A DNA stretch of 64,000 nt from positions 248,001 through 312,000 of the forward strand of contig NZ_PSSW01000004.1 of the NCBI RefSeq assembly GCF_002933295.1, given 5' to 3'. Source of the stretch: Marinobacter flavimaris (lineage in GTDB: Bacteria > Pseudomonadota > Gammaproteobacteria > Pseudomonadales > Oleiphilaceae). The notes beneath the pieces were generated by a model that saw only the letters and a list, made by a program, of their open reading frames with translations, was not told the DNA's origin and did not search any database. Both the position numbers and the translations under genes were made by a program. Shown here piece by piece: positions 1 to 8,522 of this stretch (positions are counted from its first letter, which is position 1; each line of letters begins with the position of its first letter).

Positions 1-60
1 CCAGCGGTTGCGCAGGCTGTCACTGAGTTCCTTGCGGGCAATGGTCCAGATACTGTTCAT
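1..60 (-). CDS. nosY: NosY, ABC permease of the nos system (N-terminal fragment)
   Basis: Only the first 20 codons are in the window; the gene continues past base 1. The fragment reads MNSIWTIARKELSDSLRNRW, a typical amphipathic start of an ABC-2 type permease that precedes the first membrane helix. Its ATG overlaps the nosF stop codon (ATGA), and nosY follows nosF in almost all nos operons. NosY is the membrane partner of the NosF ATPase and, with NosD, is needed for copper-sulfur centre (CuZ) assembly in N2O reductase. The identity rests on position plus this short stretch. Confidence 0.8.
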   Translation of the reverse strand, partial: MNSIWTIARKELSDSLRNRW

Positions 61-989
61 TGGCTGCCTCCCCGGTGGGCCAGGCCACCCGAACCGATAA
101 AGTGCACGTAGATGTCTTCCAGGCTGGGTTGATGAATGCTGATATCTGCCACTTCACCCGACGCCATCACTGCATGCAGCAAGGCCATTTTATCCCTTGG
201 CTGCACATCCACCCGCAGGCGCCCGCTATCGGACTTGATGATCAGGCCACTGCTGCTCGAAGCGCTGTCGATCACATGTTCCAGCGCCGAGATACTGTTG
301 GCGGGATCCAGAGACAGGGTTACCGGCATATTGGCCTGTCGCCTTAATGCCGCCAGATCGCCGGCAGCCTTCAGTGCGCCATCGGTGAGAATGGCTGCAC
401 GGTCAATATAAGGTTCGACACCGGGCAGGACATGGGAACACAGCACAATGCCGGTGCCTCCCTCACACAGTTCCCGGAGCAGCCGGTACAGATCTGCCGT
501 GGCGACCGGATCCAGACCAACGGTAGGCTCGTCCAGCATCAGCAGCTTCGGCTTGCCCAACAGCGCCTGCGCCAGACCAAGACGCTGACGCATGCCTTTC
601 GAGTATGTCTTCGTACGAGCATCCATGGCATCGCCAAGGCCAACCTGTTCCAGCAGTTGAGGCACCTGTTGCAGGGAGGCGCCCTTCAGCCGTGCGAAAT
701 GGTTCAGAATCTCCCGACCGGTCAGCTGCGGATAGAACATCACATTCTCCGGCAGGTAACCGATATGCTGGGTTACCTGCGGATCACCGGCGTGACCACC
801 AAGCACGGAAACCGATCCCTGGTTAGGGGTCATAAGCCCCAGGATCAGCTTGATACAGGTTGTCTTACCGGCCCCGTTATGGCCGAACAACCCAAGAATT
901 TCCCCCGGCTCCAGAGTCAGGTCGATCCCCGTAAGGACCGGGCTCTTATCGTACCGGTAACTCACATTATCAAGGTGAAAACAGCTCAT
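57..989 (-). CDS. nosF: NosF, ABC transporter ATPase for N2O reductase maturation
   Basis: A 310-residue ABC ATPase with Walker A GHNGAGKTT near residue 38, signature YSKGMRQRLGLAQ near 130 and Walker B LLMLDEPTVGLDP. The NosDFY complex works at the cytoplasmic membrane to supply the sulfur species or copper needed for the CuZ centre of NosZ. The start at 989 is chosen because it gives MSCFHLDNVSYRY, the normal beginning of the nucleotide-binding domain, and overlaps the nosD stop by 4 bases. The longer reading frame upstream lies inside nosD. It is cotranscribed with nosD and nosY and of normal length. Confidence 0.95.
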   Translation of the reverse strand: MSCFHLDNVSYRYDKSPVLTGIDLTLEPGEILGLFGHNGAGKTTCIKLILGLMTPNQGSVSVLGGHAGDPQVTQHIGYLPENVMFYPQLTGREILNHFARLKGASLQQVPQLLEQVGLGDAMDARTKTYSKGMRQRLGLAQALLGKPKLLMLDEPTVGLDPVATADLYRLLRELCEGGTGIVLCSHVLPGVEPYIDRAAILTDGALKAAGDLAALRRQANMPVTLSLDPANSISALEHVIDSASSSSGLIIKSDSGRLRVDVQPRDKMALLHAVMASGEVADISIHQPSLEDIYVHFIGSGGLAHRGGSQ

Positions 990-2254
990 CGGTTCTCCGG
1001 TTGAAGCTCTGCGGGCATCCGCATCAGGGGATGGGAATCGGTCACACCGGCGGACTTGACCACCGGAAACGCATCCTGCACCCAGCGCAGAGTATCCACC
1101 GCCGGGCTGAACATCAGAACCTTCGCTTCCGGGTATTTCCAAAGTAGCCGGTCCACGTTGTCATTGGGCTCATAGGGCACATCGCCAACGCCGTCCTGAT
1201 TCCGGTCCCAGCCCAGATAATCACTCCAGTAATTGCCCTTCTTCCCTTTTGACCACTCCTGGGTGCGGGTGGCGACATACTTGACCTGGCGCTGATTATT
1301 CACGAACGCGTTGTCAAAAACCTCGTTGTCTTCCGAGCCCGCGGTCAGATGAATGCCGATATTACTGTCGGCAAAGACATTGCCTTCAAAGGTGTTGTAC
1401 AGCGAGTTGTAGATAAACACCGCCTTGCCTTCAGCCCCCTCAATGGCAACACCGGCGGTCTGCCCCTGGGACACACCCGTCACCACATTGCCCCGCAGCT
1501 CCGACTGGGTAATGAAATTCATCAGAATCCCGTAGTTCTCATCATTCACCGACCGGTTGTTAATCACCGTCAGACGCTTGCTCTGCATCAGCGCATAACC
1601 GGTTCGCGTGTTACGGGTGACATTGTTCTCCAGCAGATTATTCATCGAGTACATGTAATGAATGCCATAACGCAGATCCGCCATCTCATTGCCCCGGATC
1701 GTATTGTTATTCGCCGTCTCGATATAAATCGCATCCCGCGTCCGACGGATGTCATTGCCTTCAATCAGCGCGCCGGTGGTATTGAACAGATGAATCCCAT
1801 TGCCCCGGTCATTCGGACGCAGACTGTCATCACCGCGAATCCTATTATCGCGGACCGTCACATCCGGCGTTGCATCCAACCACACCCCGAACGCCGGCCC
1901 CTGCAAACGGTTGTTCGCAACCACCGCACCCCTGGCCTCCCGAGCCACAAAAATCCCCGCATCCAGCTCGTTAAGATCGCTGCCCCAGTTGCGAACGGCA
2001 CATCCGGAAAACGTCACCCCCTCGGCGATGATATCCACCGCATTGCCCTGACCGCCCGGGTCAATCACCGTCTCGGCATGGCAAGACACAGACACACCGG
2101 GCACCCGGATTGCCAGAGACGAAATCTGCTCAGGGGGAAGCTCAAAGCTCGCGCCCGGTTCCAGGGCATCAAGCTGTTCTTGCAGCTCCGCTTGCGCGGT
2201 CAGCGATAACAGAGCGACGGTCAGGGCCACTCCATAACGCATGATTCGATACAT
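986..2254 (-). CDS. nosD: NosD, periplasmic copper-binding/beta-helix maturation protein
   Basis: About 422 residues. An N-terminal signal peptide (hydrophobic GVALTVALLSLTAQA) is followed by many short parallel beta-helix repeats with N-N-x-I/V ladders (such as GNDIRRTRDAIYIETANNNTIRG), the CASH/NosD fold. NosD is periplasmic and works with NosF and NosY in building the CuZ cluster of N2O reductase. I place the start at the ATG at 2254 directly before the signal peptide; a GTG at 2293 and an ATG at 2242 are in frame. The gene is separated from nosZ by about 227 bp that contain a long inverted-repeat element, so nosD may also have its own transcript. Confidence 0.93.
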   Translation of the reverse strand: MYRIMRYGVALTVALLSLTAQAELQEQLDALEPGASFELPPEQISSLAIRVPGVSVSCHAETVIDPGGQGNAVDIIAEGVTFSGCAVRNWGSDLNELDAGIFVAREARGAVVANNRLQGPAFGVWLDATPDVTVRDNRIRGDDSLRPNDRGNGIHLFNTTGALIEGNDIRRTRDAIYIETANNNTIRGNEMADLRYGIHYMYSMNNLLENNVTRNTRTGYALMQSKRLTVINNRSVNDENYGILMNFITQSELRGNVVTGVSQGQTAGVAIEGAEGKAVFIYNSLYNTFEGNVFADSNIGIHLTAGSEDNEVFDNAFVNNQRQVKYVATRTQEWSKGKKGNYWSDYLGWDRNQDGVGDVPYEPNDNVDRLLWKYPEAKVLMFSPAVDTLRWVQDAFPVVKSAGVTDSHPLMRMPAELQPENR

Positions 2255-2309
2255 CAATGTTTTCTCAAAAGTCAGGATGAAGGAGGACTGCACCGAGTTT
2301 GGTGCAAAT

Positions 2310-2413
2310 CGATGGTAAAGGGCTTTCCGAAACCGTTGAGGGCCATGGATGGCCCGATTCGAGCCCTACAGGGACGTACTCGCGGGCGTGTTTCGGAAAG
2401 CCCTTTACCATCG
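2310..2413. repeat. Double-GGA hairpin repeat, copy A
   Basis: Perfect 24-bp inverted arms (2310-2333 and 2390-2413; extendable outward to about 30 bp with mismatches) enclose a 56-nt core. On the plus strand the core has hairpin 1, stem GGGCC/GGCCC with loop ATGGAT (2347-2352), then CGAGC, then a second small hairpin around CTACAGGGACGT (2366-2377), then GGGCGTGTTT leading into the right arm. Three more copies in the window share this layout with unrelated stem sequences. The GGA loops are on the plus strand here, antisense to the nos genes. There is no T-tract, so it is not a normal intrinsic terminator. Confidence 0.85.
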
Positions 2414-2481
2414 GTTTGCCACACCCAAGCCTGCGGCCTTGCCAGGGCCCATTAATGAACCCCGGCAAGAACCTCAGTGGA

Positions 2482-4377
2482 TCAGGCTTTCTCTACAATC
2501 ATGCGACCCCGCATCTCCATATGCAGCGCATGACAGAACCAGTTGCAGTAGTACCAGTGCACCCCGGGACGATCTGCCTTGAAGGTCACAGAAGAGGTCT
2601 GCTGCGGACTGACCTCCATGCTGACACCATGGTTCACCATACAGAAACCGTGGGTCACATCCTCAATGGTGTCCAGGTTGGTCACGTACACCGTCACCTC
2701 ATCACCCTGCTTCACCTTGAACTCCGTCATCCCGTACTGCGGCGCAATTGAGGTCATGTAAACACGAACCTTGTTGCCATCGCGGATAACCTTGTTGTCG
2801 GCTTCCAGAGTCACGCCATCTTTCTTGGCCTGCTCAACGGCAGAGGCAAAGAACGGATCGTCACGGTCGTAGATCTTCTTGGTCTTGATCTGATCACGAC
2901 GCACCAGAATGCAATCGTGAGGCTCGGCGAAGGTCGGGCCATCATGAACCAGCTTCATTTCCTCACCGGAGATATCGATCAGCTGGTCGTTCTCCGCATG
3001 CAAAGGTCCAACCGGCAGGAACCGGTCCTTGGAGAACTTCGACAGCACCACCAGCCACTTGCCATCGGCATCCCGGGATTCGGTCAGAGACGCGTGGTTG
3101 TGGCCCGGCTGATAATGCACATCCAGCTTCTGGCGGATGTAGTTCACGTCCTCGCCGTTGTAGTGCCTGATGGCATCGGCAATGTTCCACTTGCACACCT
3201 GGCTGTCGATAAACAGAGTGGTGTAGGCGTTACCCCGACCGTCGTATGTGGTGTGCAGGGGCCCAAGACCCAGCTCTGGCTCACCCACCACGGTATCACG
3301 GGGCTCAATCGCTCCGTCGAACAGGTCATCCAGCTTCTCGATCGAAATAATGGTGACCGTTGGCGACAACTTGCCATTGGCAATAAAGTACTTGCCGTCC
3401 GGGGAGGTATTCAGGCCATGCGGGTTCTTGGGAACCGGGATGTAGCGGGTCAGGTCCGAGCCTGCACGACCGTCTACCACAGGCACCTTGGAGTCGCCCA
3501 AGGTCTTGTAGTTACCGTCCCGGACTGCCTTCTCGATGCGCTCGATGTTGAACACGACGGCCCAATCCCGATCGTTGCGCATGGTGCCGGCCAGATCCAG
3601 TGCCTTCTCCGAGTTGTAGCAGGTGGCACAGGCGTATTTGCCGGTGTAGTCGGCATCGGTGTTGTCCAGGTTGCCATCCACAATCACCTGGAAGGCCACT
3701 TCCATGGTTTCCGCGTCCACCGCGTTGAACATGGTGAAGCTGCTTTCAAGGCTGGTGTCGCTGCCATCGTTCGGATGGGGGATGACATACTCGGCGTTAC
3801 AGAACACGTACTTGGTCTTGGGAACCTTCTGAAGACGCAGGCCGTGAATGGCCTGAACATTCGGAATGGTGGTGATCTTGTCGCACTTCATGATGTCCAG
3901 GCGGATCCGGGCTACACGAGTGTTGGCCTTGTCGTTAATGAACAGGTATTTGCCGTCATAACGACCATCCGTCATGGAAATGTGGGGGTGATGGGAATCG
4001 CCGTTCAGGTGGGTATTGTCATGGCCCAGCACGTCCTTGCTTTCATTGCTGATCCCCCAACCGGTGGCAGAATCCACATTGAACACGGGGATGCGCATCA
4101 GTTCCCTCATGGACGGTACACCCAGAACCCGTACTTCACCGGAGTGACCACCACTCCAGAACCCGTAGTATTCGTCGAGCTCGCCGGGATGCACCACGAA
4201 CTTGTTACGGGCCTCCTCGGCGGCAGCCGCAAAGGACTCCCGCGACATCACGGCAGTACCCAGGCCGGCTGCACCGGCGACTCCCGCAAGCGCAGCAGCC
4301 CCCATAAACCGACGGCGGCTCTGGCCGCTTTCCGGAAGCTCCGGCAGGTCTTTGGTCAGATCATCTCTTTTTTTCAT
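2482..4377 (-). CDS. nosZ: NosZ, nitrous-oxide reductase (clade I, Tat-exported)
   Basis: A 631-residue N2O reductase that reduces N2O to N2 in the periplasm. The N-terminus carries a twin-arginine signal (SRRRFMG near residue 20), marking the Tat-dependent clade I form. A seven-bladed propeller segment contains the CuZ-ligand histidines ([15 protein letters not shown]). The C-terminal cupredoxin domain ends in the CuA motif [12 protein letters not shown] (C611, C615, H619, M622). The ATG at 4377 is chosen for its GGAG ribosome site; a TTG at 4386 is in frame. It lies 64 bp downstream of nosR and is of normal length with all key residues present. Confidence 0.98.
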   Translation of the reverse strand: MKKRDDLTKDLPELPESGQSRRRFMGAAALAGVAGAAGLGTAVMSRESFAAAAEEARNKFVVHPGELDEYYGFWSGGHSGEVRVLGVPSMRELMRIPVFNVDSATGWGISNESKDVLGHDNTHLNGDSHHPHISMTDGRYDGKYLFINDKANTRVARIRLDIMKCDKITTIPNVQAIHGLRLQKVPKTKYVFCNAEYVIPHPNDGSDTSLESSFTMFNAVDAETMEVAFQVIVDGNLDNTDADYTGKYACATCYNSEKALDLAGTMRNDRDWAVVFNIERIEKAVRDGNYKTLGDSKVPVVDGRAGSDLTRYIPVPKNPHGLNTSPDGKYFIANGKLSPTVTIISIEKLDDLFDGAIEPRDTVVGEPELGLGPLHTTYDGRGNAYTTLFIDSQVCKWNIADAIRHYNGEDVNYIRQKLDVHYQPGHNHASLTESRDADGKWLVVLSKFSKDRFLPVGPLHAENDQLIDISGEEMKLVHDGPTFAEPHDCILVRRDQIKTKKIYDRDDPFFASAVEQAKKDGVTLEADNKVIRDGNKVRVYMTSIAPQYGMTEFKVKQGDEVTVYVTNLDTIEDVTHGFCMVNHGVSMEVSPQQTSSVTFKADRPGVHWYYCNWFCHALHMEMRGRMIVEKA

Positions 4378-4441
4378 AACATCCAACTCCGTTATTGGTA
4401 ATGGCGGTTTTACTTCTCATGCTTTCTTTTTATCGGACTAC

Positions 4442-6586
4442 TCAAGACACCTGAACCACGGGTATTTCCTCCGGGTGGCCCGGTGCGTTATGACCCCGGC
4501 GCTTGCCGCGTCGCTTGACGATCAGCGGCGGACACTTGTGGTCATCGAAATAGGTCATCTGGCAATCGAGGCAGTAATGGCATTCCATGTAGTTGATGTG
4601 GCCGTCCGGGTGGATCGCCTGGACTTCACACTCGTGATCACACAACCGGCAGGGATTGCCACACTCCTTGCGCCGTTTGAGCCAGTCGAACACTCGCAGT
4701 TTGGTCGGCAGTGCCAAAGCCGCACCCAGCGGGCACATATAGCGGCAGAACACTTTGCGGGTGAACAGGTTGACCACCAGCAGCAGGACGGCGTAGGTCA
4801 CGAAGGGCCAGCTACGATCAAACTTGAGCGTGATCGCGGTCTTGAACGGCTCCACCTCGGCAAGCCGTTCGGCGGTCGCCATGGAATCCAGCGACACTCC
4901 GAACAACACCAGCAGAATGATGTACTTGATGGCCCATAGCCGCTCGTGCACGGTAAACGGCACGGTGTATTGGGGCACCTTCAACTTGCGGGCAATTTCA
5001 TTCAGCAGCTCCTGCAGCGCGCCAAACGGGCACAACCAGCCACAGTAAACCGCCCTGCCCCAGAGGAGGATGATGCCGGCCACCACGGCCCAGAGGATGA
5101 ACAGCATCGGATCGATCAGGAACGTGCTCCAGCTGAAGCCACTGATCAGGCTGTTCACAAACGTGAGCACGTTGACGATGGACAATTGCCCCATGGCATA
5201 CCAGCCGATGAAGAACAGCGTGTAGGTCAGGAAGGCGTGGCGGATCCAGCGCATCATCTTCGGTTTTTTCACCAGCCAGTCCTGGAAAAACAGGATGAAC
5301 ATCAGCACGCCGATACCGATACCGAGCACCACAATCTGGAATTCCCGCTGGTACCACACCTGAACCCACATGGGCTGGTTTTCCAGCCATTCTTCCTCGG
5401 ACACTACAGGCTCCGGACGGGTGTAATACTGCTCCGGAAGCTGGTACTCCAACGGAAACACCTGGAACTCGCTGTCCAGGGGGCCGGTCTGGCGCTTCAC
5501 AGTGAGTTCGATTGTCCAGGGTGTACCGGGATCGAAGTTGTACTGCTGGCGAATGATGAAGATCGCCATCTCGGTGAACTCCGGCATGCCCTCGGCATAG
5601 ACATCACTCAGCCGGTAGAAGTCCAGGTCACGGAAGTTAAAGGTGTCACCAAACTGGCGAATCTGGATACGGTCGAAGATGCCGCCGCGAACGTAACCCG
5701 ATCCTTTGAAGGAGTATTCACCGTTGGCCATCACGGCAATGGCATGCTCGCCCTCCTCCAGCTCGGATGTCAGCCACTGGTACTGGCTCTCGCCCAGCAG
5801 ATTCCGGCCGATGGTGGGCGCATCCAGGTAAGCGGCATACAGATCAATCAGCGGCTCTTTGCGTTCCTCCGGGCCCGCGGTATCAACGCCTTCGGCTTCC
5901 GTCCCCTTGAAGGAATCATCCACCTGGCCCTTGGTAAGCATTAACCGGCGCACCGAGCCGTCACCGGTCAGTTCCTGCCAGGTTTTCTGTTCAAAGGCCT
6001 GTTTGTCGACGGTCGCCAGAGGCGGACGGGTTCCATCCTCGCCTTCAACCATGCCCAGTTCCACTCCCACCCGGTGGGCAGTGCGCATGATCACTTCATT
6101 GATCACCATCACGGTCACAGTGGCCCCGGACAATCCGTCAACGGCCACCTTTCGTTCCGAAGAGGTTCCGCCCACGGTTACCCGCTGGTCGGCTTTGAGG
6201 CCCGTGTACTGATTGGTAAAGGCGTGCATCTTACTTTCAGGTATACCCACCAGAAGAATGGGTTCGTCATGGTGGATGACCTTGGCAGCCTTGATGGTGC
6301 CTTCGATATCCAGCACCACCATGGCATTGACCGGCTTTCCTGAGTAGGCGGGCGTCTGGACAAAATCCAGGGACTGATAGGCATAGCCCACCAGTTCCTT
6401 GCGGGCATAGAGCTCCTGGATCGCTCGATTGCCTTTGCGGGGAATGACCCGGGTGACATCCGGAAACGCCTGCTTGATAACCTGACGACCGGCAACGGGC
6501 TCATACTTGGCCAAAGGCGCTGCATTCAGGGCCATGGCCATGATCAATGCGAAAAAGAGAAAAACGAAGCGGGAAAAAACGGACAC
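4442..6586 (-). CDS. nosR: NosR, membrane flavo-iron-sulfur protein for N2O reduction
   Basis: A 714-residue polytopic protein. After a signal-like first helix comes a periplasmic FMN-binding domain with the flavinylation motif GLSGATVT. Several membrane helices follow, then two CxxxCP motifs (YCGWLCPFG near 515 and FCRYMCPLG near 616) and a C-terminal pair of 4Fe-4S motifs (CGNPCRLCDHEC, CHYCLDCQ...CP). NosR feeds electrons to NosZ and is required for nosZ expression. The GTG start at 6586 has an AGGGAG ribosome site 7 bases upstream. It is the first gene of the nos operon, with about 110 bp of upstream promoter space. Confidence 0.97.
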   Translation of the reverse strand: MSVFSRFVFLFFALIMAMALNAAPLAKYEPVAGRQVIKQAFPDVTRVIPRKGNRAIQELYARKELVGYAYQSLDFVQTPAYSGKPVNAMVVLDIEGTIKAAKVIHHDEPILLVGIPESKMHAFTNQYTGLKADQRVTVGGTSSERKVAVDGLSGATVTVMVINEVIMRTAHRVGVELGMVEGEDGTRPPLATVDKQAFEQKTWQELTGDGSVRRLMLTKGQVDDSFKGTEAEGVDTAGPEERKEPLIDLYAAYLDAPTIGRNLLGESQYQWLTSELEEGEHAIAVMANGEYSFKGSGYVRGGIFDRIQIRQFGDTFNFRDLDFYRLSDVYAEGMPEFTEMAIFIIRQQYNFDPGTPWTIELTVKRQTGPLDSEFQVFPLEYQLPEQYYTRPEPVVSEEEWLENQPMWVQVWYQREFQIVVLGIGIGVLMFILFFQDWLVKKPKMMRWIRHAFLTYTLFFIGWYAMGQLSIVNVLTFVNSLISGFSWSTFLIDPMLFILWAVVAGIILLWGRAVYCGWLCPFGALQELLNEIARKLKVPQYTVPFTVHERLWAIKYIILLVLFGVSLDSMATAERLAEVEPFKTAITLKFDRSWPFVTYAVLLLVVNLFTRKVFCRYMCPLGAALALPTKLRVFDWLKRRKECGNPCRLCDHECEVQAIHPDGHINYMECHYCLDCQMTYFDDHKCPPLIVKRRGKRRGHNAPGHPEEIPVVQVS

Positions 6587-6634
6587 TGAAGACTCCCTGA
6601 AAAAAAGCGCCTTATTGCTTAAGCCTAGGCAAAT

Positions 6635-6648
6635 TAGAGGAAAATCAA
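6635..6648 (-). promoter_or_regulatory. Possible FNR/DNR-type box upstream of nosR
   Basis: On the minus strand the sequence reads TTGATTTTCCTCTA, matching 8 of 10 conserved positions of TTGAT-N4-ATCAA. It lies 49 bp upstream of the nosR GTG. A DNR or ANR site is expected here because nos operons of this group are activated by NO-responsive DNR, whose gene lies 1 kb away. The downstream half-site is poor and no good -10 is at the ideal distance. Confidence 0.35.
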
Positions 6649-6693
6649 ATACCTCTTATTGAATACACCTGGCTGACGAATCGATCAGATACC

Positions 6694-6717
6694 CGCTGTC
6701 AGCCCAGGCTGACAGCG
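6694..6717. terminator. Perfect palindrome overlapping the stop of the 6699-7100 gene
   Basis: Arms CGCTGTCAGCC and GGCTGACAGCG (11 bp, 2-nt spacer) form a perfect palindrome that includes the TGA stop codon and last codons of the upstream minus-strand gene. It could end or pause transcription before nosR or protect a 3' end. There is no following U-run, so factor-independent termination is uncertain. Confidence 0.5.
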
Positions 6718-7100
6718 TTTCCGTTTGAATCGAGCGGGAGGTAATTACTGATATGGCCGAGGCGGATAGACTCCACCATCATGGTCAGTGGCTGCTGCGC
6801 TTCATCACTGGATGGAGGCGTGCCTCCCCGGCCGGACATGGCGGCAACGAACACCACATCCCAGGCTTGGCCGGTGGCACGGGATTCTTCATGCAGGACA
6901 TCGAAATCCGGTGCTTCATCAGGGGTTTTATCGACGCAGACCACCGGCGTCAGGGCGCCGCCTTCGCCGCGTTCAAAAGCGGCTTTTTCCTCCGGGGAGG
7001 CCTCATCCGGCAACTCCGCCCGACAGAACACGAATAGCAGACGCTGGGGTTCCTGCTGGCTATAGGAGGCCTGAATCAGGTCACTGTAACTGCTGATCAT
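6699..7100 (-). CDS. Conserved hypothetical, so-called 'ribonucleotide reductase subunit alpha' family
   Basis: A 133-residue soluble protein (MISSYSDLIQASYSQQEPQRL...). It resembles a small family found in pseudomonads and relatives that databases call 'ribonucleotide reductase subunit alpha', probably wrongly: at this length it has none of the catalytic cysteines or the barrel of a reductase. Conserved-looking blocks are QRLLFVFCRAELPDEA, GGALTPVVCVDKTPDE and WDVVFVAAMSGR. It lies between nosR and the DGC-domain gene on the same strand, so a role around denitrification is suggested only by position. Function unknown. Confidence 0.7.
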   Translation of the reverse strand: MISSYSDLIQASYSQQEPQRLLFVFCRAELPDEASPEEKAAFERGEGGALTPVVCVDKTPDEAPDFDVLHEESRATGQAWDVVFVAAMSGRGGTPPSSDEAQQPLTMMVESIRLGHISNYLPLDSNGNAVSLG

Positions 7101-7136
7101 TTTGGTGAATCCTTACTGGTACCGGGCCGCTGCGAT

Positions 7137-7523
7137 TTACGCCTGGCGGGCAATGAGCTGGTCGGACGAGGTTAGCCTGCGGACTTCGTCGCACACTTCT
7201 TCCACGGCATCTTCGCCGTAGCTCTGTCCATAATGTTTCTTGAAGCCGAATTCGTAGAGCCGGACATGCTCATCGGGCTCAACACCGATGTTCTCGAGGC
7301 AGGCCCGGGCACAGTGCAATGGGCAGCCATCAATAACGGTGATCGGGCGACCGGACCTGGCTGTTTTCACCAGGGACGGCACCTTGCCGCCGACGCCGGA
7401 GATGCAGGACATTTCGAACTCACCGGCATGATCGAGCCTTACCGCCACATTGTTGGCCAGCTGCGCCACATCAGAGCAGCCGGAACATGAGTAAATCAGT
7501 GGACGTTGCTTTCTCGATGTCAC
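7137..7523 (-). CDS. DGC-domain putative zinc-binding protein
   Basis: About 128 residues. Motifs YSCSGCSDVAQLAN near the N-terminus, EMSCISGVGG in the middle and VIDGCPLHCARACLE towards the C-terminus give the cysteine pattern of the DGC family (PF08859), thought to bind metal. I choose the GTG at 7523 because it follows a strong AAAGGGGGA ribosome site by a few bases; the longer frame from a TTG at 7583 would overlap the regulator gene upstream. It is cotranscribed with the DNR-like regulator (7567-8316). Members often sit near denitrification genes, but their biochemical role is not established. Confidence 0.8.
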   Translation of the reverse strand: MTSRKQRPLIYSCSGCSDVAQLANNVAVRLDHAGEFEMSCISGVGGKVPSLVKTARSGRPITVIDGCPLHCARACLENIGVEPDEHVRLYEFGFKKHYGQSYGEDAVEEVCDEVRRLTSSDQLIARQA

Positions 7524-7566
7524 TTGTCCCCCTTTCCAAAAAGCCTGGAGGTTTGAATGTGATCCG

Positions 7567-8316
7567 TTACTGGCTGATCTCAATCAGACGCTGCGGATCC
7601 GAGATGAACAGTCGGCTGCGGTTGACCCGCACCAGGCCGTTGGCTTTCAGGTCCGCCAGAATCCGGGAGAAAGTCTCCGGCTGCATGGCCAGCCTGGAGG
7701 CCACCAGGCACTTGGGTAGCGGCAACTCGACTTCTCCACCCTCATCTGCGCCATTGGGCAGCAGGTCGATCAGGTAGCGGATCAGGCGGTCACGGGCGTT
7801 CTGCACGGTCATGATTTCCAGGTCGTGGAACCGGGAAACCGCGCGTTTGGCGTAATGCCGCAGGGCTGCCTGGGCGTATTTCGGGTTGCTTTCCAGCATG
7901 TCCTGGTAGGCCTTCACGGGGATCATCAGAACCTCGCTGGATTTCAGGGCCTCGGCGTAGCAGGCATACCGGGGCGGATCGGCATAGATCATGACTTCGG
8001 CGAAGCAGTCGCCAGGGGCGATGCTGTCGAGGGTTCGGTCGATGCCGGAGGAGTCCAGGCGGTAAAGACGCAAGCGGCCGGAGATCACGAAGAAGAAATG
8101 GTGCGCCGGCATGTCCTGGCGATAGAGCAGCTGGTGATGGCCAAGGCGGATTCTTCGAGATTGCTGGATCAGGTGCTGCAGGTCTTTGCCATTGAGTTCC
8201 GAGAACAGTGGATGGCTGCGCAGGGCCTGGAGGCCGTCTTCGTCGTCAAAGGGTTTGTTGACGGCGACGAGCACGGGTTTGGTGTAGCGGGTTTCGGCCG
8301 TTTGGGTCAGTGCCAT
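7567..8316 (-). CDS. dnr: DNR-type Crp/Fnr regulator of denitrification
   Basis: A 249-residue Crp/Fnr-superfamily regulator. The N-terminal beta-roll domain contains HHFFFVISGRLRLYR and SIAPGDCFAEVMIY. The C-terminal winged helix contains LPLPKCLVASRLAMQPETFSRILADL with E-T-F-S-R in the recognition helix, expected to read TTGAT half-sites. The N-terminal cysteine cluster of FNR/ANR for a 4Fe-4S centre is absent, so it fits the DNR/NnrR branch, which senses NO through haem. The ATG at 8316 has an AGAGAGGA ribosome site. Its position between nos and nar genes and the FNR-like box in its own promoter support this role. Confidence 0.88.
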   Translation of the reverse strand: MALTQTAETRYTKPVLVAVNKPFDDEDGLQALRSHPLFSELNGKDLQHLIQQSRRIRLGHHQLLYRQDMPAHHFFFVISGRLRLYRLDSSGIDRTLDSIAPGDCFAEVMIYADPPRYACYAEALKSSEVLMIPVKAYQDMLESNPKYAQAALRHYAKRAVSRFHDLEIMTVQNARDRLIRYLIDLLPNGADEGGEVELPLPKCLVASRLAMQPETFSRILADLKANGLVRVNRSRLFISDPQRLIEISQ

Positions 8317-8391
8317 TGGTGTATCCTCTCTGCATATTCATGCATGCGAAATCATGATTTAAATAGTAGAAGGATACTGGGGGAAAATCGC

Positions 8392-8407
8392 TCCCCCCAT
8401 GGGGGTA
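8392..8407 (-). promoter_or_regulatory. Possible NarL site upstream of dnr
   Basis: On the minus strand TACCCCC-AT-GGGGGGA forms a near-perfect 7-2-7 inverted repeat of the NarL heptamer type. It lies about 83 bp upstream of the dnr ATG, with a TACTAT -10-like sequence at 8363-8368. Nitrate control of dnr through NarL is known in pseudomonads. Assigned by eye only. Confidence 0.45.
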
Positions 8408-8430
8408 GTCGGGGGGTTATTCGGGAGTAA

Positions 8431-8444
8431 TTGATCTAACTCAA
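8431..8444 (-). promoter_or_regulatory. FNR/ANR box upstream of dnr
   Basis: TTGATCTAACTCAA matches 9 of 10 conserved bases of TTGAT-N4-ATCAA. Its centre is 121 bp upstream of the dnr ATG. If TACTAT at 8363-8368 is the -10, the box centre is near -81 and the NarL-like site near -43. The interval 8317-8657 otherwise holds repeat copy B and no open gene. Confidence 0.6.
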
Positions 8445-8522
8445 AGTGTTTTTTTGCTAACTAATTTGAGTCGAAAAGGCTACCGCTAGGTCTGGCGCCT
8501 GGCGCACTGAACATCGAGTACA

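Noticed and set aside
2310..2413. Double-GGA elements as ordinary intrinsic terminators
   Set aside because: None of the four copies is followed by a T-run on either strand, and clear terminators with T-runs do exist elsewhere in the window (28873, 46746, 51183).
2265..2582. Small open frames across repeat copy A
   Set aside because: They run through the inverted repeat on both strands, have no recognisable protein features and are explained by the element itself.
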